Shown: positions 9,103 to 18,353, counted from the stretch's first letter. The stretch is DNA of 64,000 nt from Porphyromonas macacae DSM 20710 = JCM 13914 (GCF_000379945.1 NZ_KB904153.1:36636-100635); one strand, 5' to 3'. The notes: a model not told the origin generated them from the letters alone. Made by a program: numbers and translations.

Positions 9103-10398
9103 TTATTCGGCTACGATTAAGAAATAATTCTTTTTACCTCTTTGTACCACAATATACTTATCGGCAATGATATTTTCTTTATTAATCGGAAAATCCTGAC
9201 TATCCACTTTCTCTTTGTTAATGCTGATGCCTCCCGATTGTATCAGCTTTCGTAATTCTCCTTTCGACTTAAATACCGGAGCCGTTTCGGTTAAGAAATC
9301 AATAACTTTAATATTGTCGGATAGAGCTTCTTTTGGAATATTAAATTGAGGTACGCCGTTGAAGACATCCAATATTGTACTGGGCTTCATTTTGCGTAGA
9401 GTGTCGGCGGTTCCCTGCCCGAAAAGAATTTGCGAGGCTTCTACTGCTGCATTATACTCGGTTTCGCCATGTACCAATATTGTAATCTCTTGTGCCAGCC
9501 TTTTTTGTAATGGACGCAAATGCGGATTTTCCGCCTGCTCGGCTTCTAACTTTTCGATTTCTTCTTTACTTAATGAGGTGAAAATTTTGATATATTTTGC
9601 TGCATCTTCATCCGAAACGTTAATCCAGAATTGGTAGAAAGCATAAGGGCTTGTACGTTCGGGATCCAACCAGATATTACCACTTTCCGTTTTACCGAAT
9701 TTACCTCCGTCGGCTTTTGTTATGAGAGGGCAGGTAAGAGCAAAAGCTTCCTTGCCATCGATTCTGCGAATAAGTTCTGAGCCTGTGGTTATGTTACCCC
9801 ATTGATCGGATCCGCCCATTTGCAATTTACAGTTGAAATGTCTGTTGAGGTATAGAAAGTCGTAACCCTGAAGTAATTGATAACTGAACTCGGTAAAAGA
9901 CATCCCTGCGCGCGAATCCGCACTGAGGCGCTTTTTTACTGAGTCTTTAGCCATCATATAATTGACTGTGATGTGCTTTCCTATGTCACGGATGAAATTC
10001 AAGAAACCGTAGTCTTTCATCCAGTCATAGTTGTTTACAAGAACAGCGGCATTTTCTGCTTTGCTGTCGAAGTCGAGGAATTTACTCAATTGCTTTTTTA
10101 TACATTCCTGATTATGGCGGAGTGTTTCTTCGCTGAGCAAATTTCTTTCTGCCGATTTCATAGAAGGATCGCCGATCATTCCGGTGGCTCCTCCTATCAG
10201 GGCAATGGGTCTGTGTCCTGCCTGCTGCAGATGACGCAGCATCATGACTCCGACTAAGTGGCCTATGTGTAATGAGTCTGCGGTCGGATCGATGCCCACG
10301 TAGGCAGATGTCATTTCTTTCTTCAGTAATTCCTCAGTGCCGGGCATGATGTTATGAATCATGCCTCTCCAACGAAGTTCCTCTACAAAATCAATCAT
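9103..10398 (-). CDS. tyrS: Tyrosyl-tRNA synthetase
   Basis: Charges tRNA-Tyr with tyrosine. 431 residues, usual for bacterial TyrRS. The class I HIGH signature is at residues 44-47 (SLHIGHLVG). The KMSKS loop appears as KFGKT (233-237), a variant typical of this enzyme group. The tyrosine pocket is marked by [13 protein letters not shown] near 194-206, and the C-terminal ~70 residues form an S4 RNA-binding domain ([17 protein letters not shown]). Last gene of a six-gene minus-strand cluster; tatD ends 29 bases upstream of its start. Confidence 0.97.
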   Translation of the reverse strand: MIDFVEELRWRGMIHNIMPGTEELLKKEMTSAYVGIDPTADSLHIGHLVGVMMLRHLQQAGHRPIALIGGATGMIGDPSMKSAERNLLSEETLRHNQECIKKQLSKFLDFDSKAENAAVLVNNYDWMKDYGFLNFIRDIGKHITVNYMMAKDSVKKRLSADSRAGMSFTEFSYQLLQGYDFLYLNRHFNCKLQMGGSDQWGNITTGSELIRRIDGKEAFALTCPLITKADGGKFGKTESGNIWLDPERTSPYAFYQFWINVSDEDAAKYIKIFTSLSKEEIEKLEAEQAENPHLRPLQKRLAQEITILVHGETEYNAAVEASQILFGQGTADTLRKMKPSTILDVFNGVPQFNIPKEALSDNIKVIDFLTETAPVFKSKGELRKLIQSGGISINKEKVDSQDFPINKENIIADKYIVVQRGKKNYFLIVAE

Positions 10399-10427
10399 TG
10401 TTACTCTCTTGATTTGATATTTTAATA

Positions 10428-11093
10428 TTAGCAGGACAAAGTTAGCGATAATCTTGCTCCGAAAATATTTCTTGCTGTTTTGTCTACCGATTGTTCGAGT
10501 TCTTGTAAATCAATTTTTAATGACCGGGAAATATTTTTGTAAGTTGTTTCGATAGATACCTCACCGGTGTCTGTTTCCGTAAGTAATCTACTGTTTTTAT
10601 ATGCAAGCGTAAGACTTTCAGGGTTGAAATGTTCTCCGAAACTTAAATAGAAGCCGGTTCTTAAAAGCTTGGCACATTCTATGGCGTTCCCCCGGTAGCC
10701 ATGTATAATCCAGGGAGAATGAGGCTTTTTCTCTTTCATGATATGAAGGAGATCGCTGTTTGTTTTGACAGAATGTAAAATTAAGGGAAGATTAAAAGCT
10801 TCGCTGAGTTCGATCTGCTCCAGAAAAACGTTGGTCTGCGTCTCTAAAGAATATTTTGATTTAATACGGTCTAATCCGCACTCTCCGATTGCAAGTATCG
10901 ATGTAGTCGAGTTAAGGATTTGCTTTAATTGATCTAATTGTTCATCGAACTTTTCCAAATGCCAGGGATGCAATCCGATGCTTATGAATTCAGATGTTTC
11001 CGATTCTCTGAATTCGGATGGCGTTAGAGAATGTATACGCAGAACAGCTTCTGTTTCGCCAAAAGCTTTGTGAGAATGAATATCCCAGTACAT
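10428..11093 (-). CDS. TatD family metal-dependent hydrolase
   Basis: A 221-residue TIM-barrel hydrolase of the TatD/YcfH family (metal-dependent nucleases; some act on D-aminoacyl-tRNA or DNA ends). It begins [12 protein letters not shown], with a DxHSH that differs from the usual HxH opening. It keeps [32 protein letters not shown] and IIHGYRGN, the last two carrying metal-ligand histidines. It is shorter than typical TatD (about 260), and the exact function is not established. It starts directly after the yidD stop, so the pair is translationally linked. Confidence 0.85.
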   Translation of the reverse strand: MYWDIHSHKAFGETEAVLRIHSLTPSEFRESETSEFISIGLHPWHLEKFDEQLDQLKQILNSTTSILAIGECGLDRIKSKYSLETQTNVFLEQIELSEAFNLPLILHSVKTNSDLLHIMKEKKPHSPWIIHGYRGNAIECAKLLRTGFYLSFGEHFNPESLTLAYKNSRLLTETDTGEVSIETTYKNISRSLKIDLQELEQSVDKTARNIFGARLSLTLSC

Positions 11094-11345
11094 TTACGGA
11101 ACGGGGTCGTATCCGCTACCTCCCCAGGGGTGGCAACGCAGTATTCTTTTTATCGTTAACCAAAGTCCTTTGAACGGCCCATGCTTTTTCAGCGCTTCCA
11201 CTGCATAAGTCGAGCAGGTTGGGGTAAATCGACAAGAGGGAGGGGTAAGAGGAGAAATAACTGTTTTATAGAAGTATATAGGGATCAATAATATCCATAT
11301 CAATCCTTTTCTTATCGGTCGCCATATACTTAAGTTCTTTCTCAT
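11094..11345 (-). CDS. yidD: Membrane protein insertion efficiency factor YidD
   Basis: A small (83-residue) YidD protein thought to help YidC-dependent insertion at the inner membrane. It shows the family core: [20 protein letters not shown], then [18 protein letters not shown] and [17 protein letters not shown], with the conserved cysteines and an amphipathic N-terminus. Its ATG overlaps the rnpA stop by four bases, the usual rnpA-yidD arrangement. The DNA next to tatD leaves no gap. Confidence 0.95.
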   Translation of the reverse strand: MRKNLSIWRPIRKGLIWILLIPIYFYKTVISPLTPPSCRFTPTCSTYAVEALKKHGPFKGLWLTIKRILRCHPWGGSGYDPVP

Positions 11346-11755
11346 TCCAACTCTTGAGCTTCTATCTTGTACAGAGTTTTCTTGACGGCATTTTCGATGG
11401 TTTTATAATCAGGAAGATTTTCTCCCACCATTGTAAAAGCAATTTTGGCAAATTTGTTATTATTTTCCAAATAAGCTATCCATGAATGTTTGTTTTTTCG
11501 ATAAGATTCACGGATGAGTCTTTTTATTCGATTGCGTTTTACAGCTCGCTTAAAACGTTTTTTAGGTACTGCTACCATTATACTGCATCGGACACCCTGA
11601 GTCGGGGTGTCCGAAAGTAAATAAACCACACGTAGCGGATATGTGATAAAAGATTTTCCATTGGAGAAAAGATCTTTTATTTCATCACGCAGATAGAGCC
11701 TTTCGGCTTTTGTTAGCGTGTTGGGAGATTTATCAGGCTCAATGCCGTTGATCAC
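11342..11755 (-). CDS. rnpA: Ribonuclease P protein component
   Basis: Protein subunit that supports the catalytic RNA of RNase P in tRNA 5'-end maturation. 137 residues. The signature RNR-type basic helix is visible as [20 protein letters not shown] (about 65-84), flanked by the beta-strand region [10 protein letters not shown]. Overlaps hemD upstream and yidD downstream by four bases each, so all three are read from one message. Confidence 0.95.
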   Translation of the reverse strand: MINGIEPDKSPNTLTKAERLYLRDEIKDLFSNGKSFITYPLRVVYLLSDTPTQGVRCSIMVAVPKKRFKRAVKRNRIKRLIRESYRKNKHSWIAYLENNNKFAKIAFTMVGENLPDYKTIENAVKKTLYKIEAQELE

Positions 11756-12504
11756 TTTTTCTTTTTCTTGGTCAGGAATAAATCCAATGCTGTTGTCATC
11801 GACTGTGCTTCGGCCGTTGGAGCTGACAGGTCCAAACGAAAACCGGCTTCTTCCACAGCTTTTGCAGTAGAAGGTCCGAAAGCTCCCAGTTTAATCTCTC
11901 CTTGCTTAAAGTCCGGGAAGTTTTTATTTAATGATTGTACACCTGCCGGGCTGAAAAGAATGATCATATCTTGTGCTTGAATATCGACATCGCTTAGATC
12001 ATCACTGACTGTTCGGTACATAATTCCGGAAGTAAAGTTGATATTCTTTTCTTCCAACATATCGATAAGGTCATTTTTATGCTCTTCGGCCAAAGGTAGG
12101 AAGTAATGTTCCTTGTTATGCTTGTTGATAACTGCAACCATATCTTCCGTTTTCCCGGTTTGTCCGAAGAAAACTTTCCTTTTGCGATATACAATGTATT
12201 TCTGCAGATATACAGCCACAGCTTCACTTATGCAGAAATACTTCATCGTTTCCGGCATTACCAACCGCAATTCTTCCGTTAACTTAAAAAAATGGTCGAT
12301 AGCTTTGCGGCCTGTGAATATAACCGCCGTGTGGTCCGAAATATTGATCTTCTGATTACGAAATTCTCTGGCCGAGAATGTTTCCACCTGTATAAACGGT
12401 CTGAAATCAATATTTACGTTGTGCTGCGCTGCAATATCGTAATATGGGGATTTTCCAAATGCAGGCTTGGGCTGTGAGATTAATATTTTCTCTATCTTGC
12501 TCAT
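11752..12504 (-). CDS. hemD: Uroporphyrinogen-III synthase
   Basis: Cyclises hydroxymethylbilane to uroporphyrinogen III in tetrapyrrole synthesis. 250 residues with the two-lobed HemD pattern: an N-terminal opening ILISQPKPAF, the hinge region AVIFTGRKAIDHFF, and the C-terminal lobe with MIILFSPAGVQSLNKNF and LGAFGPSTAKAVEEAGF. HemD is poorly conserved, so the call rests on these motifs together. The C-terminus is lysine-rich. It overlaps DUF4271 upstream and rnpA downstream by four bases. No other heme synthesis gene lies in the window. Confidence 0.85.
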   Translation of the reverse strand: MSKIEKILISQPKPAFGKSPYYDIAAQHNVNIDFRPFIQVETFSAREFRNQKINISDHTAVIFTGRKAIDHFFKLTEELRLVMPETMKYFCISEAVAVYLQKYIVYRKRKVFFGQTGKTEDMVAVINKHNKEHYFLPLAEEHKNDLIDMLEEKNINFTSGIMYRTVSDDLSDVDIQAQDMIILFSPAGVQSLNKNFPDFKQGEIKLGAFGPSTAKAVEEAGFRLDLSAPTAEAQSMTTALDLFLTKKKKK

Positions 12505-13202
12505 ACAAATAAAGTCAGATAAATATCATTATTTATCATATAATTTATACCATAGTAAATGTAAACAAATGGTAACAATTCGTGGATGCAAAGGTACAAC
12601 AAAAGATGAATTATTCCAATCTCGGTATATCTTGCATATCCTATTGAAACAAGACAAACAACAATTCGCCATATTATAAAAAGAGCCAGCATAACGTAGA
12701 GTATAAAAATAGAAATATTCGAAATCCACAGTAAAGTGGCAGGAATTGTTAATAGAAGGGCGAAGATCAGTTCTATAATATGATATATCTTGTGAAATCT
12801 GCTTCTAGTTTCTTCTTTCAGAAACAGAGTTGTTATAAGTTTATAGATTCCTCTTCGTGTACTCATAAACAGGAATATCACAATAAACAAGAAAAAAAAC
12901 AGTTTGATCGAATTGTAAAAATTTGCTAATGAAATAACTTGCCGGTGGAGGTATAAATGATAAAAAGCCATACTTATACAGATCGTTTCGATAATGTGTA
13001 TAAGCGTGTTTAGTATGAAAGGTCTGGTAAATCTTTTCAGATGAGTCGAAAATTCATTGACCCTTTTATGTCTTATCACTTCTGCTGTCAGTTGTATTAC
13101 AGCCGGTATTTGACGTATGATGATGGCTGTCAGTAACCATGTGAAGATCATCAGTCCGATAAAAAAATTAGAACTGTGTTGATTTATCCAAAAATCATTC
13201 AT
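12501..13202 (-). CDS. DUF4271 membrane protein
   Basis: A 233-residue membrane protein recognised as DUF4271, an uncharacterised Bacteroidetes family usually found next to hemD as here. About seven hydrophobic segments are visible (for example FFIGLMIFTWLLTAII near the start and LFFFLFIVIFLFMS near residue 105). It is probably the first gene of the minus-strand cluster running to tyrS. A near-match -7 sequence (TATCTTTC read on the minus strand) lies at 13244-13251. Function unknown. Confidence 0.8.
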   Translation of the reverse strand: MNDFWINQHSSNFFIGLMIFTWLLTAIIIRQIPAVIQLTAEVIRHKRVNEFSTHLKRFTRPFILNTLIHIIETICISMAFYHLYLHRQVISLANFYNSIKLFFFLFIVIFLFMSTRRGIYKLITTLFLKEETRSRFHKIYHIIELIFALLLTIPATLLWISNISIFILYVMLALFIIWRIVVCLVSIGYARYTEIGIIHLLLYLCIHELLPFVYIYYGINYMINNDIYLTLFV

Positions 13203-13347
13203 CTGTACAACAGGCGAGTTTAGTTATTATTTCTAATATCAGCGAAAGATAACTCTTTCCTTAAAATCTTTTTATGAATATGTTGTAACAACAATAAATG
13301 TTTTACGTCTTTAATTGTAGAAACAACTACTAATTATTAATATTAAA

Positions 13348-13866
13348 ATGGTAAATATTATGAAACATGTATTTAGAACTTTTGGATTGGTAAGCATTGC
13401 ATTTTTGTTTTTGAACGTATCTAATGTTTTTGCACAGGCTAAGACCCTCAACGGGGTTTTCGATGATTTGCAGGAATTTCATGTAGTTCAACTTGCAGTC
13501 GATTCTTTGGATTCTCAATTTTCAGAACTGTATGAATACGGCATGAGAAATATCGGGGTATACAGTATCGAGAAAAAAGGAATGAAGCAGGAAATACAGG
13601 AGCGTTTGCAGGGAATTAATGAAACAATCGAATTTCCGGATGCCGAATTAATGATGAACATTAAAGAAGAAGACAGTTATGTACGTATTTTTTATGACAA
13701 AAAAGATACCGGGCACATCAATAATCTCTACTTTTTGGTAGATACGGAAGATAATTATGTTGCACTTAAGATTTCGGGTGTTATGCTTATGGAGAATATT
13801 AAAAAACTTATCTCTGAAAATACAGGCCAAAATTCAGGAAAAGATTTCATTAAATTGGGTAATTAA
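13348..13866 (+). CDS. DUF4252 protein, first of a pair
   Basis: A 172-residue exported protein. The signal peptide (LVSIAFLFLNVSNVFAQ) is followed by a small mixed alpha/beta domain that looks like DUF4252, a Bacteroidetes family usually encoded next to ECF sigma factors. The hydrophobic strand DNYVALKISGVM near residue 135 matches the same place in the second family member at 15016 (EDFVAIILRGKF). The start could be the ATG at 13348 or, less likely, that at 13360. It lies just upstream of the sigma factor gene and is read in the same direction. Confidence 0.75.
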   Translation: MVNIMKHVFRTFGLVSIAFLFLNVSNVFAQAKTLNGVFDDLQEFHVVQLAVDSLDSQFSELYEYGMRNIGVYSIEKKGMKQEIQERLQGINETIEFPDAELMMNIKEEDSYVRIFYDKKDTGHINNLYFLVDTEDNYVALKISGVMLMENIKKLISENTGQNSGKDFIKLGN

Positions 13867-13910
13867 AATTGTATACGCGTGCAGCGTTATTTGAAGAAAT
13901 ATAGTTTGTA

Positions 13911-14417
13911 ATGTTAAGCGAAAAGCAATTCCTCGATTCTTTCATGCCGCACAGATACCTGGTAGAGATATTGTGTAAGCAAATTTTTGAAGATGAAGAT
14001 ATGGCAAAAGACAGTGTTCAGGATATCTATCTGAAGTTGTGGCAACAGAGAGACTCTTTAGACGAATTGCAAAACCCTAAGGCATATATTTTACGCACAG
14101 CACGTAATCATTGTCTCGACGAATTGAGGAAAAGCCATAGCTATGGTAAAAAACAACCGGTCAGTGATGAAATATTGCAGATTATTCCTGCAGGAGAAAA
14201 GAATGTGGAAGAAAAACTGGTGTTAAAAGAAACAAATGAGAAACTGATGAAGTGGATAAAAAAACTTAAAGAACCTAAATACTCTCTTTTTGTGATGGCT
14301 CACTTCAGACATTGTTCTAATGATGAAATAGCTCTTTCTTTGGGCCTTTCTGCTGTAAACGTCCGAGTGATGCTTAGCAGACTCAGGAGAGAAGCTCGCA
14401 AGATATGTATGGATTAG
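13911..14417 (+). CDS. ECF-type RNA polymerase sigma factor
   Basis: 168 residues with the two sigma domains of an extracytoplasmic function factor. Region 2 includes ILCKQIFEDEDMAKDSVQDIYLKLW and the helix that melts promoter DNA (AYILRTARNHCLDELRK). Region 4 contains the helix-turn-helix SNDEIALSLGLSAVNVRVMLSRLRR. It directs RNA polymerase to a small set of promoters, probably in response to an envelope signal passed by the next gene. The spacing to its neighbours is short, so it is likely cotranscribed with both DUF4252 genes. The target genes are unknown; autoregulation is typical. Confidence 0.92.
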   Translation: MLSEKQFLDSFMPHRYLVEILCKQIFEDEDMAKDSVQDIYLKLWQQRDSLDELQNPKAYILRTARNHCLDELRKSHSYGKKQPVSDEILQIIPAGEKNVEEKLVLKETNEKLMKWIKKLKEPKYSLFVMAHFRHCSNDEIALSLGLSAVNVRVMLSRLRREARKICMD

Positions 14418-14443
14418 CCCGAAATCAATTTAATAACAGCAAA

Positions 14444-14992
14444 ATGAAAACTAATAAAAAAGAAATCGATGAGTTGCTGGATATGTTCTATGAGGGGAGC
14501 ACTTCTCGTGAGCAGGAGATGAAATTATATCTTTTACTGTTGAACGAAAGCGATGACGGGGTATATGAAGCAGATAAGAAGTTAATTGTTTCTCTGATGG
14601 AAGGAAATTTTGATGAAACTTCGATAGTCGGCAATATGGAAGAACATGTTGAATTTATCACTCGTTTGAAAAGAAAAGAAGCCGGATTGGGAAAGATTTC
14701 CTCTCAAAGAAACTATATCGGTTTTTTTAATAGGAAAAACTTCCGATATATGGCGGCCGCATCTCTTTTTATCCTGATTGCGATAGGTTTCTCCAAATTC
14801 GGTTTGTCTGATGAAAATATTTTCATGCACGACGTTTCAATGATAGACGGACGAGAGATTTCTCAGGCAGAAGCGGATAAGTTGACCGATGATGTTTTTA
14901 ACATCATTGATATTAAGATGAAACGGAGCCGGGAGTCACTCGAAGAAATAGATAAAACTGTAGAAAAGATTAAGACCTCCATAAGTTTATAA
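14444..14992 (+). CDS. Candidate anti-sigma factor with one membrane segment
   Basis: No family is certain. The ATG at 14444 (MKTNKKEIDELLDMFYEG) gives 182 residues; a longer frame would overlap the sigma gene. The N-terminal ~100 residues are acidic and helical, then comes a single hydrophobic segment (MAAASLFILIAIGFSKFGL, about 103-121), then a short C-terminal helix. Position right after an ECF sigma gene and this topology (cytoplasmic head, one membrane span, external tail) fit an anti-sigma factor that holds the sigma at the membrane. This is inference; no zinc motif is present. Confidence 0.65.
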   Translation: MKTNKKEIDELLDMFYEGSTSREQEMKLYLLLLNESDDGVYEADKKLIVSLMEGNFDETSIVGNMEEHVEFITRLKRKEAGLGKISSQRNYIGFFNRKNFRYMAAASLFILIAIGFSKFGLSDENIFMHDVSMIDGREISQAEADKLTDDVFNIIDIKMKRSRESLEEIDKTVEKIKTSISL

Positions 14993-15015
14993 AATCATTA
15001 ATAAAAGGAATTGTA

Positions 15016-15504
15016 ATGAAACTAATGAATAAAAAATTGATTTTGATTTTGACTGCTGTATTCCTGTCGTTTTCGGGAATAATAGAAGGTCAAAATATAG
15101 ATTATGACAAGATGTTAAAGATGAAGGGTGTAACCTCTATTTTTCTTTCGGAAAGTATGATCAAAATGATGCCTAAAGGACGAATGATAAAGGAGAACGT
15201 GGATTTTTCCGGAATAGCCGAAAAACTTACAGGTATTTATATTTTTACTTCAGAAAATGAACAGGCTACAGCCGAACTGAAAAAAACGTTTTCTCCTATG
15301 TTGGTTACTACATCAAAGAAGTTTGAAACCTTGATGTTTGTAAAAGAGGATAACAGCTTATTGAAGCTGATTTCAAAGAAACAGGGAAACTTGTTTGAAG
15401 ATCTTTATATGTTGATTGATGAAAAAGAGGATTTTGTAGCAATTATTCTTCGTGGAAAATTTGAAAAGAAAGATCTTGATAAAATTATTTCTCAGTCTCA
15501 TTGA
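15016..15504 (+). CDS. DUF4252 protein, second of a pair
   Basis: A 162-residue exported protein: signal peptide (ILILTAVFLSFSGIIEGQ) and a DUF4252-like domain similar in layout to the protein at 13348. It ends the sigma module and is followed by a strong terminator hairpin at 15588. The start at 15016 (MKLMNKK) could also be the ATG at 15025. The two family members flank the sigma/anti-sigma pair, so they may be part of the signal input or its targets. Function not known. Confidence 0.75.
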   Translation: MKLMNKKLILILTAVFLSFSGIIEGQNIDYDKMLKMKGVTSIFLSESMIKMMPKGRMIKENVDFSGIAEKLTGIYIFTSENEQATAELKKTFSPMLVTTSKKFETLMFVKEDNSLLKLISKKQGNLFEDLYMLIDEKEDFVAIILRGKFEKKDLDKIISQSH

Positions 15505-15587
15505 ACTTTTTTCGACTCCAATTGTTTATATTTACGAATCGACCCGTAGGGTAGTTGGTACGTGAAGTATAGACTTCCCCATTTTTA

Positions 15588-15627
15588 TCCGGCAGATCTC
15601 TTGAATTAGAGATTTGCCGGATTTTTT
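15588..15627 (+). terminator. Terminator of the ECF sigma module
   Basis: The stem TCCGGCAGATCTCT (15588-15601) pairs with 15608-15621 with one mismatch and is followed by six T. Confidence 0.85.
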
Positions 15628-15645
15628 GCAAAGCTTTATAAAATA

Positions 15646-15674
15646 AAAGAGTATCCCATCATGAGATACTCTTT
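15646..15674 (-). terminator. Terminator of the alpha-galactosidase gene
   Basis: A 10-base stem AAAGAGTATC/GATACTCTTT with a 9-base loop lies 24 bases past the minus-strand gene end; on that strand it is followed by a T-rich run. Confidence 0.7.
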
Positions 15675-15697
15675 ATTTATAAACTATATGAGTATTC

Positions 15698-16939
15698 TTA
15701 TCTTTTTTGTTGGGAAAGCCGGTATACTTTTGTTTCATGCGCTGCGGCTTTTACGGATATTTTTTTTCTGATTCCAAATGTTTTTTTGCTCCAAAGATCT
15801 TTAGCTTTTATTTTACCTGAAATACCGATCTCTTTCAAATTGATATCTATCGTATTTTCTTTTTCTCCTGTATTCAAGACGCCCAAAGCATAGTCTCCAT
15901 AGGATAATTCTTTTAAGAAAACCTGCCAATCAGAGGTCTTTATGATTCGTTTTGCCTGTTTTCCTGCCACATCCTGATTAATAGCAATAATATCCCTGTT
16001 CATAAGAATGTTTACGGTCTCTTTTGACATGTTTTGCAGGTCGCACGTTATCATTAGCGGAGCAGCCATAAGGCACCACAGACTCATTTGTGATTGGTAT
16101 TCGACGTCGGTGCATCCTACACCTCCGAGATCGGTTGAGGGAGCTCCGGGTTTACCATGCAATCCCACCACTAACATATCGGGGTCGTTCCATGCACCGA
16201 TTTTTGCGTATTCATCCAGATCTGCATTGATATTAAGGATATCCAGTATCCCCGCACCTGTACGATGCAGATCTTTTGCATTTTCGGCTTTTTCGATACT
16301 CTCCCATTTATCTCGTATATCAGCAGTCGTTCTCCACAATGTGCCGCCTGCTTTTTCTGCCCACAGCCAAGGAGAGCGATCCCCCCATTCGCAGATACCG
16401 AGCGTTATGTTACGTCCCGTTTTTTTCAAAGCATTGCTCATTTTTGTGTATCGTTCTATGGCCGTTTCCCGATTATCCGGTGCACCGCAATAGTCATATT
16501 TCAGATAATCAAACCCCCATTCGGCAAACGTTTTCGCATCTTGCTCCTCAAAGTGTAAACTTCCTGTATAGCCACCGCAGGTAAGTGGTGCTGCATCGGA
16601 GTAGATGCCGATTTTTAGTCCTTTCCCATGTACATAATCTACAAGACTTTTCATTCCGGAAGGAAATTTCTGAGGATCGGGGATTATATTGTTTTTATTA
16701 TCTCGTCCCCCTTGCCAGCCATCATCTATAAAAATATAATTGTAGCCCAAATCTTTTAACCCGGATTCCACCATGATATCCGCAATCATTTTTATATCGT
16801 TTTCGTGAATGTTCAGCCCATAATAATTCCAAGTCATGTACCCCATGGGAGGTGTTTTGACCTCTGAGTTTTGGGCATTTAAGAAAGGGCAGTTGAATAG
16901 AGTAGCAAAAATTAGAAAAGCTTTTCCGATTATTTTCAT
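15698..16939 (-). CDS. Alpha-galactosidase, GH27 family
   Basis: Secreted glycoside hydrolase that removes terminal alpha-galactose. 413 residues: signal peptide (cleavage likely after LNAQ), then the GH27 barrel opening TPPMGYMTWNYYGLNIHE. The nucleophile is Asp149 in LKYDYCGAP and the acid/base is Asp207 in WRTTADIRDKW. FIDDGWQGGRD, CGGYTGSL and the WNDPDMLVVG loop also match the family. The C-terminal ~90 residues form the usual beta-sandwich. It stands alone, with a -7 box at 16970-16977. In a possible gut or oral setting it would act on galactosylated plant or host glycans; the substrate is not shown by the sequence. Confidence 0.95.
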   Translation of the reverse strand: MKIIGKAFLIFATLFNCPFLNAQNSEVKTPPMGYMTWNYYGLNIHENDIKMIADIMVESGLKDLGYNYIFIDDGWQGGRDNKNNIIPDPQKFPSGMKSLVDYVHGKGLKIGIYSDAAPLTCGGYTGSLHFEEQDAKTFAEWGFDYLKYDYCGAPDNRETAIERYTKMSNALKKTGRNITLGICEWGDRSPWLWAEKAGGTLWRTTADIRDKWESIEKAENAKDLHRTGAGILDILNINADLDEYAKIGAWNDPDMLVVGLHGKPGAPSTDLGGVGCTDVEYQSQMSLWCLMAAPLMITCDLQNMSKETVNILMNRDIIAINQDVAGKQAKRIIKTSDWQVFLKELSYGDYALGVLNTGEKENTIDINLKEIGISGKIKAKDLWSKKTFGIRKKISVKAAAHETKVYRLSQQKR

Positions 16940-16969
16940 AATAAAGTAAGATTTTTTAGTGTCTTCTTA

Positions 16970-16977
16970 CAAAGTTA
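16970..16977 (-). promoter_or_regulatory. -7 box for the alpha-galactosidase gene
   Basis: TAACTTTG on the minus strand, 31 bases before the ATG. Confidence 0.55.
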
Positions 16978-17169
16978 ATATTATATGCAGATATTGCTAA
17001 GAGTTATTTTTATGATGCTTACATGTTGCTATTGGGGAGTAATGTCGATAAAAAGAACCCCGAACATACGAAACATTCGTATATCCGGGGTCTGATAATT
17101 GCCCGTTGGGGTTGTTTGAATTATTTTGGAAGTATCACTTCTTCTTCTTTACATCCTTATATATTTATT

Positions 17170-17395
17170 ATTATTGCTGTCCGGTAAAAAATCGAAGAAC
17201 CTTCAAAAACTACTGTTCTATAGCAGATTACAAGAGAATTTGAATTAGAGGGCTTGTATTTTTCCATACTGTCATTTCTAACATTGTCAAACTCCTTTTT
17301 CTTCGTAATGCCCTTTTAGAAGGTTGTTTTTGCGAAATATGAAGGGTTTTAGTTCCAAATCTCTAACCTCCTAAATTTTACCGGACACCAATAAT
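17170..17395. mobile_element. Short element with 20-base inverted ends
   Basis: The ends ATTATTGCTGTCCGGTAAAA (17170-17189) and the complementary 17376-17395 match at 19 of 20 positions and enclose 186 bases. No transposase fits inside: on the minus strand an ATG opens only a short peptide, MLEMTVWKNTSPLIQILL. This looks like a decayed insertion sequence or MITE. It fills most of the gap between the alpha-galactosidase and dps genes. The parent IS is not identified. Confidence 0.65.
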
Positions 17396-17411
17396 TTATT
17401 ATGGAAAGTTT

Positions 17412-17882
17412 TTAACCTTTGTATGCATTAAGCATCCAGATTAATTTTTCCTGTCCACCCAAGAAGCCTACCATTAAATCTGTCGTTACTTCATCTTTCA
17501 CCGGCTCTGCAGCATCGATGATTTCACGTTCTAAGCTTATGAGAACGCCATATCCTTCTTCTACGATGGCAATACCTTCTTTCGCATCGGATACTTTACC
17601 GATTTCTTTTATAGAGCTGATTTTCAGATATTCGCTGAATTTGTTTTCAGGTTTAGCGCCCAATTGCAGTAATCTTTCTGCTACTTCATCTATTTGTTCG
17701 GCCATTTCATCATAAAGGTTTTCGTATTGTTTATGTAATTCGAAAAACTGTTTACCTTCAATGTGCCAGTGGAGAGCTCTGAGGTTTGTGTAGAAAATTT
17801 GCATGTTTGCAAGCAGTGCTTCCAGTTTGCCGATCAGTTCCTTTGAAGGGTTTACTTTTGTGATTTTTAATACGTTGTTCAT
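17412..17882 (-). CDS. dps: Dps family ferritin-like protein
   Basis: DNA-protecting starvation/oxidative-stress protein that stores iron in a 12-subunit shell. The ATG at 17880-17882 gives 156 residues (MNNVLKITKV); a TTG three codons upstream is less likely. The ferroxidase signature is clear: LRALHWHIEGKQFFELHKQY followed by DEMAEQIDEVAERLLQLG. The protein matches usual Dps length and lacks a long N-terminal basic tail. A -7 box lies at 17920-17927. In anaerobes it typically answers to OxyR; no OxyR site was verified here. Confidence 0.95.
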   Translation of the reverse strand: MNNVLKITKVNPSKELIGKLEALLANMQIFYTNLRALHWHIEGKQFFELHKQYENLYDEMAEQIDEVAERLLQLGAKPENKFSEYLKISSIKEIGKVSDAKEGIAIVEEGYGVLISLEREIIDAAEPVKDEVTTDLMVGFLGGQEKLIWMLNAYKG

Positions 17883-17919
17883 AATTTTCAAAATTTATTG
17901 TTAGTAATTATTTCTGTAA

Positions 17920-17927
17920 CAAAGATA
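17920..17927 (-). promoter_or_regulatory. -7 box for dps
   Basis: TATCTTTG on the minus strand, 38 bases before the dps ATG; matches TAnnTTTG. Confidence 0.6.
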
Positions 17928-18128
17928 CTTTTACATATATCGACAGGCAACAATCGTTATCTATGGCTCGATAGCTATTTTGAATTATGAAAATAAAATC
18001 AATAGCTTAATTCTATTGATGCCATCGGGTTACAGTGATTTACATATAGAATGGTTGCATTAATATGTGTAAAGTAAACATTCCAAAATTCAGGATGTTT
18101 CATTATATAAAACATAAAAACAAAAGTC

Positions 18129-18338
18129 ATGGAACAAAAAGAGTTTACTGTAAAAGGTATGATGTGTGAAGGTTGCAGTGGAGCAGTTGAACGGGTGGTT
18201 TCTTCGTTGTCCGGAGTACAAAAAGCACGTGTTATTCTTAAAGAAGCACTTCTCATCGTAGATTATAATCCTCAGACTGTTTCTCCGGAATCTATAGCCA
18301 GGGTCGTGTCTGATGCCGGGTATGAAATGATATTGTAA
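18129..18338 (+). CDS. CopZ-like heavy-metal-binding protein
   Basis: A 69-residue soluble HMA domain: beta-alpha-beta-beta-alpha-beta ferredoxin-like fold with the metal motif GMMCEGCSG (Cys13, Cys16). It most likely carries Cu(I) to the ATPase encoded 15 bases downstream. Family members also bind other soft metals. Start ATG at 18129; the gene and copA are probably one transcript. No TAnnTTTG box was seen upstream; an 8-base inverted repeat lies at 17998-18020. Confidence 0.9.
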   Translation: MEQKEFTVKGMMCEGCSGAVERVVSSLSGVQKARVILKEALLIVDYNPQTVSPESIARVVSDAGYEMIL

Positions 18339-18353
18339 GAAGAACATCCCGGC

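Noticed and set aside
16008..16584. Three overlapping plus-strand frames inside the alpha-galactosidase gene
   Set aside because: Antisense shadows of a GH27 gene with its catalytic residues in place.
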